Of a stretch of DNA of 9,148 bases, positions 1-7,141 are shown in pieces. The translations under genes and the position numbers were made by a program. Source of the stretch: Armatimonadota bacterium (GTDB taxonomy: Bacteria > Armatimonadota > Armatimonadia > Armatimonadales > Armatimonadaceae); the NCBI GenBank assembly GCA_014381035.1, contig JACMIS010000143.1, positions 1 to 9,148 of the forward strand, read 5' to 3'. Below the pieces are notes generated by a model that saw nothing but the letters and a program-made list of their open reading frames with translations, was not told where the DNA came from and made no database searches. Each line of letters begins with the position of its first letter. Position 1 is the first letter of the stretch.

Positions 1-2
1 CG

Positions 3-2240
3 TTTTCGGGTTGGAAAACCATACGCGTGGAATCGGTGGCACCGGACGATGCCGCCTTTGCCGATCTATCGGTGCAGATGCGCCGCCCCCGGCGAACATT
101 CGTCGTTAGCGATTTCGCGGGCAGCATCGACGGCAAGCCCGTCTCCCTTGCGAACGCCGACCTGGCACGCCCCGGCGACGCGTTTCTCGACCTGGGACAT
201 CAGGAAGCCCCGGCGTTATGGGGTCCGAACGGGATCGGTGTCGGCGGCTTCGCCGGACCGAGCACCCCAAGTAGCCCGACTTCGGCGCAAATATCGCCCG
301 GCGACCCGTTGCGCCTTACCCCCCTATTTTCCGGCAGACCGGCGGCAACATCGCGTGCCGCTCCGCAATGGCTCGATCCCCAGTCCCTGCCGGGCGGGGT
401 GCGTGTTGTACCTGCTATGGGAACCGCCCAACGACCGCTGGTCGCGCTGGTGGTTCAGGAAAAAGGAGCGTTTCAGGGCGCGGTGGACGCCTGGACGTAT
501 CGGGTACCCGAGGGAGACCGCGAAGACTACTATACGCCTCAGGTCATCGCACGGGCGACCGTGGCGGCTCTGGCGCGGCGCGGACTTTTGAGCAAGCCGA
601 AAGAGACGGTTGCCTTCCGTAGTCTGAATGCCCTGCCGCGCCCGGTTGTCTACACAAACCTGACACTACCGAAAGTCGCACGCCGCTATGCGACCTTTCA
701 GCCGAAGATGCCCCAGCCCGCTCGCCAGTTATACGTCGCCGATGTGCGGAATATGACGAAAGACGAGAAGCTGTTCCTGACCTCGCTTCAGGGAATCGTG
801 AATCGGAAGCAGCCGCGAGTCTACTTCCTTTTCGACGACGATGATGCACGCTGGCTGGAAGCGTTGCGGGAGCAAAAGGTCATCGATGCTTCGATCCCGG
901 TCGCCGATCCGTGGTCGCTCGTGGATCAGTTCCGTTCGGAGTTCAAAGGAGCGGTCGTTTGCGACCCGAAGGTGTATGTATCCCCCTGCCTCGCGGTGTC
1001 GCTGGCGGGCGCGGACGATCTGCTCGTCGCGATGACGCCGCAACTGGCGGAACGCGTCAAGGTGCCGATGAAAGTGGACCTCCGGGGGCGGTTCAAAAAC
1101 AACGCGGACGCCCTGCGATACCTGCGAACCAGTGTTATGCCGCGCCTCGATCCGTACCTGACGTGTACTCTGGACCCGGCGGTCTTTCATCAGGGCGCGG
1201 TGGATTCGCTGATCGCCGCACGGGCTTCCGTCTTCTGGATCACCGGACCGGAGGCACAGCAGCTGCCCGGCGCGGATTCGTTCCGCGAGGTCGCGGAGGT
1301 GAACGCGCTTCTCGCCCGAATGCCGCTCGGTGCGGTCGTGCGCGGCTTCTGGTGGCATGGCGACGGGATAGGGCTCCAGGAAAGCGACGGCGTCGCCCTC
1401 GCCGGTCGCCTCGGCAAAGTCACTCTGGTAAGCGACTTGATCACGAACCTGTCTGTCCATAGCGGCGTCCGTGCCGACCGTCTGGTGCAGAAGCCGCGTC
1501 CGCCCGCGCCGCCGCTGGACCCCAAAAAGATCTATGTCTCGTTCACGATGTCGGACGGCGACAATCTGTGTACCTGGCGTGGCTACTTCCGCCGCTACTT
1601 CGATGACCCGGTGCGTGGCACTGTCCCGGTCGGTTGGGGCATGAGTCCGGCGATCCTGGACCTCGCTCCGTCCTGGGCGCGTTGGTACTACGAACAGGCG
1701 ACGCCTAACGACGAGTTCATTTGCGATGTGTCGGGTGTCGCATATATGTATCCGTCGTCCTGGGGAGCGTCGCTCAAAGATAAGGACGGTGCGTTTCGCT
1801 GGTTCTACACACGCACGCAGGACTACATGGAGCGCATGGACATGAACACCATCCGCCTCATGGATGTTACGAAAGACGACATCGCCCGTGTCGGTCCCCT
1901 GTTGCCGGGTCTCGACTATCTTCTGCCCGACTACGGTCACGCCGGGGACACGGCGTATCGCGAGATCACCTACAAATTACCAAGCGGTCAATCGGTGTTT
2001 CGTGCGGCGACGAGCGGGAGCGGTCCCGAGCATCTGGCGGGTCAGATCCGCGCCCGTGCGGCGGGGGCACGCCCGGCATTCGTCAACGCCTTCATATGGA
2101 ACTGGGGATCGAACCTGTCCGATCTGAAAAAAACACTGGAGTTGCTCGGTCCTGACTACGTCGCTGTCACCCCGTCGCAACTCAACGCTCTGTATCGTGA
2201 AGCAAACAAAGGGACCACCGCCTCACTCCAACCGAAGTGA
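3..2240 (+). CDS. GxGYxYP-domain putative glycoside hydrolase, 5'-truncated by the window edge
   Basis: The reading frame is open to the left edge (first full codon at 3). The first start-like codon is a GTG at 27, with no signal peptide after it, so the true start is probably outside the window. Residues below count from that GTG. The GxGYxYP region begins near residue 235 (LYVADVRNMTKDE) and contains the SDGDN motif (residues 509-513) and the name-giving segment CDVSGVAYMYPSSWG (566-580). Here the motif reads G-V-A-Y-M-Y-P, so the second glycine is alanine. The family (GxGYxYP_N plus GxGYxYP_C) is predicted to be glycoside hydrolases, with substrate unknown to me. Upstream lie about 240 residues I do not recognise, with a Pro/Ser/Gly/Ala-rich stretch at about 75-130 and a folded-looking part at about 150-200. 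The gene ends 19 nt before the next gene, suggesting an operon and possible translational coupling. Family assignment is good; enzymatic role is inferred. Confidence 0.85.
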   Translation, partial: FSGWKTIRVESVAPDDAAFADLSVQMRRPRRTFVVSDFAGSIDGKPVSLANADLARPGDAFLDLGHQEAPALWGPNGIGVGGFAGPSTPSSPTSAQISPGDPLRLTPLFSGRPAATSRAAPQWLDPQSLPGGVRVVPAMGTAQRPLVALVVQEKGAFQGAVDAWTYRVPEGDREDYYTPQVIARATVAALARRGLLSKPKETVAFRSLNALPRPVVYTNLTLPKVARRYATFQPKMPQPARQLYVADVRNMTKDEKLFLTSLQGIVNRKQPRVYFLFDDDDARWLEALREQKVIDASIPVADPWSLVDQFRSEFKGAVVCDPKVYVSPCLAVSLAGADDLLVAMTPQLAERVKVPMKVDLRGRFKNNADALRYLRTSVMPRLDPYLTCTLDPAVFHQGAVDSLIAARASVFWITGPEAQQLPGADSFREVAEVNALLARMPLGAVVRGFWWHGDGIGLQESDGVALAGRLGKVTLVSDLITNLSVHSGVRADRLVQKPRPPAPPLDPKKIYVSFTMSDGDNLCTWRGYFRRYFDDPVRGTVPVGWGMSPAILDLAPSWARWYYEQATPNDEFICDVSGVAYMYPSSWGASLKDKDGAFRWFYTRTQDYMERMDMNTIRLMDVTKDDIARVGPLLPGLDYLLPDYGHAGDTAYREITYKLPSGQSVFRAATSGSGPEHLAGQIRARAAGARPAFVNAFIWNWGSNLSDLKKTLELLGPDYVAVTPSQLNALYREANKGTTASLQPK

Positions 2241-2259
2241 ACCGCGTCGCAAAACGAAT

Positions 2260-4881
2260 ATGACAATACAATTCAACATGACACCGAATGTCAAACGATT
2301 CACTTTTTTCACCCTATCCGCGCTCGGCGTTGCGGCAGTTCTGGCAATGAACAACACGACGGCTCCCCCCGTTTCGGCACAGAAAGAGATAACGCGCCCG
2401 CCGTCCGTGCCGCTGGTCACCCATGATCCTTATTTCAGCGTCTGGTCGAGTGCCGACACGCTCAGTGGTGAGGACACGCGCCACTGGACCGGTAGCACCC
2501 AATCGCTGAGCAACCTGATCCGTATTGACGGCAAAACATACCGACTCATGGGCAAGGACCCATCTGCCGTTCCGGCTCTGGAACAGACGCACGTGGAAGT
2601 GTTGCCGACGCGCACCATCTACACATTCGCGGGAGCGGGTGTAGAGGTTTCCTTGACGTTCACCTCGCCGCTCCTTCCCGATGATCTGGACCTCCTGAGC
2701 CGACCGGTGACGTATCTGACGTGGGAAGTCCGCTCTACCGATGGAAAGTCGCATGCGACGTCGCTGTACTTCGACGCCAGTGCGCAACTCGCCGTGGATA
2801 AACAAGAGCAGAAGGTGGTATGGGAACGGCAAAAGATCGGCAACCTGACCGCACTCCGCATGGGAAGCGAAGCGCAGCAGGTATTGCAAAAGCGCGGCGA
2901 TGATCTGCGCATTGACTGGGGACACGTCTATGTCGCCGCATCGGAGCCGGGCGCGAAGGCGGTGATCGCGTCCCGGACCGCGACGACGGAATCGTTCGCG
3001 GCAAATGGTCAAATCCCCGCGCAGGACGACACGCGCATGCCGCGTCCGGCAGGGGAGGAAATCCCGGTCTCGGCTTTCGTGCTGGATTTTGGCAAAGTGG
3101 CATCCAAACCGGTATCGCGCCATCTGATGCTGGCATACAACGACGAATACTCGATCATGTTCTTCCGCCGCAAGTTGCGCCCGTACTGGAAACGCAACGG
3201 TATGACCGTGGATCAGATGTTGCAAACCGCGGACCGCGACTACGCGAAACTGCAAAAACGGTGCCTCGACTTCGACACCGAGTTGATGGCGGACCTGAAC
3301 CGCGTCGGCGGGAAAGAATACGCCTGGATCGCCGCACTGGCATATCGTCAGGGTCTGGCTGGACAGAAGGTGGTCGCGGATGCGAACGGTCAACCGCTCT
3401 CGTTTTCCAAAGAGAACTTCAGCAACGGCTGTATCGCCACTGTAGATATTCTTTATCCGGCATCCCCGCAACTACTCCTGTTCAGCCCGACGCTGCTCAA
3501 GGCATCGCTGGTGCCCCTGCTCCAATACTCCGTGTCGTCGCGCTGGAAGTGGCCGTTCGCCCCGCACGACCTGGGAACCTATCCGGTCGCCAACGGGCAG
3601 GTATACGGTGGCGGCGAGCGCACGGAAGACAACCAGATGCCGGTGGAAGAGTCGGGCAATATGCTCCTGATGCTGGCGGCACTGGCGAAATCCGAGGGCA
3701 ACGCCGACTTTGTCGCGCCGTACTGGTCCAAGATCACGCAGTGGGCGGAATATCTGGCGGACAAAGGCTTCGACCCGGAAAGTCAGCTTTCCACCGACGA
3801 CTTCGCCGGGCACCTGGCGCACAACGTCAACCTTTCCGCGAAGGCTATCGAGGCACTGGGAGCCTACGCCTACCTTTGCGAACTGCGCGGCGACAAGCCG
3901 AACGCCGAAAAGTACCGCAAAACGGCGGAATCGTTCGCCGCCCGATGGATCAAAGAGGGCGATAGCGGCGACCATTATCGCCTCGCGTTCGACAAACCGG
4001 AATCCTGGAGCCAGAAATATAACCTGGCGTGGGACCGGATTCTCGGGCTGAACCTGTTCCCCAAGTCCGTCCTCCGCAAGGAAATGGACTATTACAAAAC
4101 GAAGATGAATCGCTACGGTCTGCCGCTCGACAACCGCGATAACTACACGAAACTCGACTGGACGATCTGGACAGCGACGCTGACCGGCGACCGCAACGAT
4201 TTTATCTCGCTGGTCACTCCGGTGTATGATTTCCTGAATGCGACCACCGACCGCGTGCCGATGACCGACTGGTACCGCACTATCGAACCGAAAAAAGCCG
4301 GATTCCAGGCGCGTACTGTGGTTGGCGGTGTATTCATCAAGATGATAGACGATCCGGCGACTTGGCAGAAGTGGGTGAAGCGGGACAAAAATACGGCGCG
4401 TGGCTGGGCACCGATTCCGGAGCCGCCAACGATCACCACGGTGGTGCCGACCTCACAAAAGACGGGACTGGTATGGCGTTACACCAACGAAGCACCGTCC
4501 GCCGGTTGGTTCCAGGCTGGATTCGACGACTCGGGTTGGAAATCCGGCGAAGCCGGATTCGGTACGAAGGATACGCCGGGAGCCGTCGTGCGCACGACAT
4601 GGAGCAGCTCCGACATCTGGATACGGCGCGAGTTCACGATGCCCGAAGGCACGTTCGAAAACCTGCATCTCAACCTGCACCATGACGAGGAAGCCGAAAT
4701 CTATATCAACGGCGTTCTGGCGGCGAAAGTGGCGGGCTTCACCGGCGATTACGACCTGACACCATTCACACCGGAAGGACGGGCGGCACTCAAACCGGGG
4801 AAAAACAGCATCGCGATTCACTGCCACCAGACTGGCGGCGGTCAATATATTGACGTGGGTCTGAGCACGTTGAAAGAATAG
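2260..4881 (+). CDS. Secreted glutaminase-A-like protein (DUF4964/DUF5127/DUF4965/DUF1793) with C-terminal jelly-roll domain
   Basis: Predicted 873 residues. I chose the ATG at 2260 over an in-frame ATG at 2197, which lies inside gene 1; a further in-frame ATG at 2278 is also possible. No strong Shine-Dalgarno is visible. A signal peptide (hydrophobic core 14-29, likely cleavage after A40 in PPVSA-Q) predicts export. The mature N-terminus carries the family hallmark PLVTHDPYFSVWS (51-63, DUF4964), followed by a beta-rich DUF5127-like region (about 110-340). An (alpha/alpha)6-type helical region then shows APHDLGTYP (434-442), QMPVEESGN (459-467) and STDDFAGH (511-518); its acidic residues are candidates for catalysis. 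Family members are named after a fungal glutaminase, but the fold is also glycosidase-like, so activity is uncertain. Residues about 722-873 are an added galactose-binding-like jelly roll (FDDSGW 755-760, HHDEEAEIYING 807-818, ending in GGGQYIDVGLS), likely a carbohydrate- or substrate-binding module. Probably co-transcribed with its neighbours. Confidence 0.9.
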   Translation: MTIQFNMTPNVKRFTFFTLSALGVAAVLAMNNTTAPPVSAQKEITRPPSVPLVTHDPYFSVWSSADTLSGEDTRHWTGSTQSLSNLIRIDGKTYRLMGKDPSAVPALEQTHVEVLPTRTIYTFAGAGVEVSLTFTSPLLPDDLDLLSRPVTYLTWEVRSTDGKSHATSLYFDASAQLAVDKQEQKVVWERQKIGNLTALRMGSEAQQVLQKRGDDLRIDWGHVYVAASEPGAKAVIASRTATTESFAANGQIPAQDDTRMPRPAGEEIPVSAFVLDFGKVASKPVSRHLMLAYNDEYSIMFFRRKLRPYWKRNGMTVDQMLQTADRDYAKLQKRCLDFDTELMADLNRVGGKEYAWIAALAYRQGLAGQKVVADANGQPLSFSKENFSNGCIATVDILYPASPQLLLFSPTLLKASLVPLLQYSVSSRWKWPFAPHDLGTYPVANGQVYGGGERTEDNQMPVEESGNMLLMLAALAKSEGNADFVAPYWSKITQWAEYLADKGFDPESQLSTDDFAGHLAHNVNLSAKAIEALGAYAYLCELRGDKPNAEKYRKTAESFAARWIKEGDSGDHYRLAFDKPESWSQKYNLAWDRILGLNLFPKSVLRKEMDYYKTKMNRYGLPLDNRDNYTKLDWTIWTATLTGDRNDFISLVTPVYDFLNATTDRVPMTDWYRTIEPKKAGFQARTVVGGVFIKMIDDPATWQKWVKRDKNTARGWAPIPEPPTITTVVPTSQKTGLVWRYTNEAPSAGWFQAGFDDSGWKSGEAGFGTKDTPGAVVRTTWSSSDIWIRREFTMPEGTFENLHLNLHHDEEAEIYINGVLAAKVAGFTGDYDLTPFTPEGRAALKPGKNSIAIHCHQTGGGQYIDVGLSTLKE

Positions 4882-4895
4882 GTAAAAACTACCTA
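4879..4895 (+). other. Small hairpin spanning the stop codon of the glutaminase-like gene
   Basis: TAGGTA (4879-4884) and TACCTA (4890-4895) are perfect 6-bp inverted arms around the loop AAAAC. The left arm starts with the TAG stop codon. No T-run follows, so it is not an intrinsic terminator. It is short and AT-rich enough that it could be chance. Confidence 0.3.
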
Positions 4896-4901
4896 AACAA
4901 T

Positions 4902-4939
4902 GGCGGGCGGGATATTCTACAGGCGTATCCCGTCTCGCC
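4902..4939 (+). promoter_or_regulatory. Strong intergenic hairpin between genes 2 and 3 (mRNA processing, stability or attenuation element)
   Basis: GGCGGGCGGGATA (4902-4914) pairs with TATCCCGTCTCGCC (4926-4939), giving 13 pairs with one single-base bulge and one G-U wobble around an 11-nt loop. It fills most of the 69-nt gap between the stop at 4881 and the start at 4951. No T-run follows (TTGGATT), so a full intrinsic terminator is unlikely. A stem inside an operon more often protects mRNA 3' ends or reduces downstream expression; that role is inferred. Confidence 0.5.
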
Positions 4940-4950
4940 TTGGATTAATC

Positions 4951-6906
4951 ATGCACAAGCGGCAGTTGTGTTTCTTCCTTCCTTTCGTGTCCGCAGTCTT
5001 TCTCGCGGTACCGCTCCTCGCGCAAGTGCCGGTCGCCCGCTTCGGCATTTCCGTTGTGGATGACACCACCGGGCGCGGCGTTCCGCTGGTCGAACTGCGC
5101 ACCGCGAACCATATCCGCTTCTACACCGATAGCAACGGGGTTGTCGCGATTGACGACCCGGACCTCCTCGGGCAGAATGTTTACTTCAAGGTCAGCAGCC
5201 CCGGTTACACGTATCCCAAAGACGCTTTCGGCAATAGCGGCATTGCCATCCGGTTGACTGCGGCGGGTAAAGCCGTCATCAAAGTGAGGCGTGTCAACAT
5301 CGCCGAACGGTTGTACCGCATCACGGGCGGCGGGATTTACCGGGACAGCGTTTCCCTGAGTCTGCCGACGCCGATCAAGGAGCCGCTGATCAATGGTCTG
5401 GTGGTCGGTCAGGATACGGTGCTGATGTCTCCCTACAAAGGTAAACTCTACTGGTTCTGGGGCGACACCGACCGACCCTCGTATGTGCTGGGACAGTTCG
5501 CGACCTCGGGGGCAACGTCGCTCCTGCCGGGTAAGGGCGGTCTGCCCCCGGAGCGCGGCATTGATTTTACTTACTGGGTAGACAACAGCGGTTTCAGTCG
5601 CCCGATGATCCCGCTTCCGGAGTCCAAAGGTCCGGTATGGGTCGGCGGCACCTTCACGCTCAAAGTCAGCGGTGAGGAGAAACTGCTTACCCATTTCGCG
5701 GAAGTGAATGCGGCGATGAAACCGACCCGGTCGGGTCTCGCTGCGTTCAACGACACCAAAGCGATTTTTGAGCCGATTCACGCGTTCGACATCGCCGATC
5801 CGCTCCATCCCAACGGTCACCCGATCCACGTTACACAGGGCGGGACAGACTATCTGTACTTTCAACCGGAAACGATGGGAGCGTTCCCGCTGGTGCGTGC
5901 CCGTGCCAGCCTCAACTCCCTGACCGACCCTGCAACCTACGAGGGTTTTACCTGTCTCCTGCCGGGAACGCGTTTCGCAGGTGCCGACACGCAGATCGAG
6001 CGCAGGAACGGGCGGATCGTCTGGGGGTGGAAGCGTCACACACCCGCTGTCGGCATGACCGAGGTACAGGAACTGATCGTTAAAGGGAAAATGCGCCCCG
6101 ACGAAGCATTGACCCCACTCCGCGACATTCTCACCGACGCGCCCGTCCTGTCGCACGGCGGCTCCGTCTACTGGAATGAGTACCGCCGCCGATGGGTTTT
6201 GATTACCACGCAGGCGCACGGGACCCCGTCATACTTAGGCGAGGTGTGGTTCGCGGAAGCCGATACGCCGGTCGGTCCCTGGGTATATGCCCGTAAGATA
6301 GCCACGCACGACCGCTACACGTTTTATAACCCCACCCAGCATCCGCTCTTCGATCAGAACAACGGTCGGACGATCTATTTTGAGGGCACCTACACCAACA
6401 CGTTCTCGGATGTACAGGACATCATCCCGCGCTACAACTACAACCAGATGATGTACCGGCTCGACCTCGCCGACTCGCGCCTCGCTTTGCCCGTGCCTGT
6501 CTACCAGATCCGGTCGCCGGTCGGCACGGTTTCCTACGCGCTACGCGATCAGGTACAGGCACGACAAGCGTGGCGACAAATCAGCGCGATCCCTTTTTAC
6601 GCCATTCCCCCCGACCGCGCCCACGATGGTCTCGTCCCCGTCTACGCGACGAAAAAACTGCAGGGGCAACCGCTCTTTTACTGCCTCCCTATCACTCCCG
6701 CCAAAGACGAGCCAGTTTCGCCAGACACCCTACTCCCTCTCTACGTCTATGAGGACACAGCAACCGGAAAACGCTATTTCTCCACCGACGCCAGCGTCTC
6801 CCCGGCACCCTCGGTGAAACGTGTCTCCCAATCATTCGGACGCGTCTGGCGCAACCCGACAACCGTTCTCGCTCTTGACAGCGAAGCAACCGCAAACAGC
6901 AAATAA
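4951..6906 (+). CDS. Secreted protein: carboxypeptidase-regulatory-like domain plus DUF4185/GH43-like beta-propeller
   Basis: Predicted 651 residues. I chose the ATG at 4951 because MHKRQ and the hydrophobic run 6-23 form a clean signal peptide with cleavage after A24 (LLA-Q). The in-frame ATG at 4900 would put 17 hairpin-encoded residues ahead of it. Residues about 27-110 (GRGVPLVELRT, YTDSNGVVAI, VSSPGY) resemble the small beta-sandwich carboxypeptidase-regulatory domain, seen often in exported proteins. The body, about 130-545, has propeller-like segments: KLYWFWGDTDR (165-175) matches the FxGDT signature of DUF4185-type five-bladed propellers. Others are FNDTKAIFEP (from 266), RRWVLITTQ and GPWVYARKI (about 412-450), and NPTQHPLFDQNNGRTIYFEGTYTN (from about 460). 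The last ~90 residues contain two similar motifs (LVPVYATKK...LFYCLP and LLPLYVYED...RYFSTD), perhaps a small repeat domain. No catalytic residues can be assigned. The third member of a probable secreted glycan-processing operon. Confidence 0.8.
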   Translation: MHKRQLCFFLPFVSAVFLAVPLLAQVPVARFGISVVDDTTGRGVPLVELRTANHIRFYTDSNGVVAIDDPDLLGQNVYFKVSSPGYTYPKDAFGNSGIAIRLTAAGKAVIKVRRVNIAERLYRITGGGIYRDSVSLSLPTPIKEPLINGLVVGQDTVLMSPYKGKLYWFWGDTDRPSYVLGQFATSGATSLLPGKGGLPPERGIDFTYWVDNSGFSRPMIPLPESKGPVWVGGTFTLKVSGEEKLLTHFAEVNAAMKPTRSGLAAFNDTKAIFEPIHAFDIADPLHPNGHPIHVTQGGTDYLYFQPETMGAFPLVRARASLNSLTDPATYEGFTCLLPGTRFAGADTQIERRNGRIVWGWKRHTPAVGMTEVQELIVKGKMRPDEALTPLRDILTDAPVLSHGGSVYWNEYRRRWVLITTQAHGTPSYLGEVWFAEADTPVGPWVYARKIATHDRYTFYNPTQHPLFDQNNGRTIYFEGTYTNTFSDVQDIIPRYNYNQMMYRLDLADSRLALPVPVYQIRSPVGTVSYALRDQVQARQAWRQISAIPFYAIPPDRAHDGLVPVYATKKLQGQPLFYCLPITPAKDEPVSPDTLLPLYVYEDTATGKRYFSTDASVSPAPSVKRVSQSFGRVWRNPTTVLALDSEATANSK

Positions 6907-6935
6907 TCTTTTGTTTTCTTTTTCTTTTTTTGTCC
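6907..6935 (+). other. Pyrimidine tract immediately after the stop codon of gene 3
   Basis: The 29 bases after the TAA at 6904-6906 are pyrimidine except two G (6913, 6932), mostly T in runs of 4 to 7. The nearest upstream inverted repeat (TCGCT 6869-6873 / AGCGA 6880-6884) is weak and about 22 nt away, so this is not a textbook intrinsic terminator. A U-rich 3' end could still assist termination. It marks the end of the three-gene cluster. Confidence 0.4.
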
Positions 6936-6973
6936 TGCGCGGACAGCGCCAACTCGCGGAAACACGTTTCCGC
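6931..6973 (+). other. Two tandem inverted repeats downstream of the pyrimidine tract
   Basis: TGTCC (6931-6935) / GGACA (6941-6945) is a 5-bp stem. GCGGAAA (6956-6962) / TTTCCGC (6967-6973) is a perfect 7-bp stem with the loop CACG. Neither is followed by T on the + strand, and reading the - strand gives A-runs after the first stem. They do not form canonical terminators in either direction; they may stabilise the 3' end of the upstream transcript. Confidence 0.35.
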
Positions 6974-7035
6974 TGCCATCGTTGGATCGGTTTACCTGCG
7001 GTGCTGGTATTCGTAAAAATGGTCACACGGTTTAT

Positions 7036-7064
7036 TTAGCAGGATCGTCTCCGTGAGCTATAAA
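7036..7064 (+). promoter_or_regulatory. Candidate sigma70-type promoter for the small gene at 7142
   Basis: TTAGCA (7036-7041) matches TTGACA at 4 of 6 positions, and TATAAA (7059-7064) matches TATAAT at 5 of 6, with a 17-bp spacer. Transcription would start near 7071, leaving a leader of about 70 nt before the ATG at 7142. The region is AT-richer than its surroundings. Assigned by eye from consensus only. Confidence 0.4.
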
Positions 7065-7071
7065 AACCTGG

Positions 7072-7090
7072 CATTGTGAGAATAACAATG
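7072..7090. promoter_or_regulatory. Operator-like inverted repeat resembling the lac operator
   Basis: CATTGTGAGAATAACAATG has perfect 6-bp arms CATTGT (7072-7077) and ACAATG (7085-7090) around a 7-nt centre. It reads like the E. coli lacO1 core TTGTGAGCGGATAACAA with two central bases missing. It begins at the expected transcription start of the candidate promoter at 7036-7064, where a repressor would block initiation. Binding by a LacI-family or other regulator is inference; no regulator gene is in the window. Confidence 0.4.
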
Positions 7091-7141
7091 GCGAGCAGTC
7101 CCAGATATCTGTCAAATCTTTAAGGAATCAAGTCTGAACGG

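Noticed and set aside
49..622. Alternative + strand frames over the N-terminal region of gene 1, considered as evidence for compensating frameshifts
   Set aside because: The gene 1 frame gives plausible protein sequence on both sides and is open throughout; the alternatives are Arg/Trp-rich and close before the GxGYxYP domain.
729..1940. Long open frame on the - strand (403 codons)
   Set aside because: It lies opposite the GxGYxYP gene, its translation is Arg/His-rich with no recognisable domain, and it is explained by GC-rich codon use on the + strand.
2197..2259. ATG at 2197 as the start of the glutaminase-like gene
   Set aside because: It lies within the end of gene 1 and adds 21 polar residues before the signal peptide; 2260 or 2278 is more consistent with export.
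2314..3471. Long open frame on the - strand opposite the glutaminase-like gene
   Set aside because: The + strand frame has clear family motifs; the antisense translation is Arg-rich and domain-free.
4900..4950. ATG at 4900 as the start of gene 3
   Set aside because: It would encode the hairpin sequence and bury the signal peptide 17 residues in; the ATG at 4951 gives a standard signal peptide.
4945..6219. Long open frame on the - strand opposite gene 3
   Set aside because: Same pattern: a shadow of a well-supported + strand gene with signal peptide and propeller motifs.
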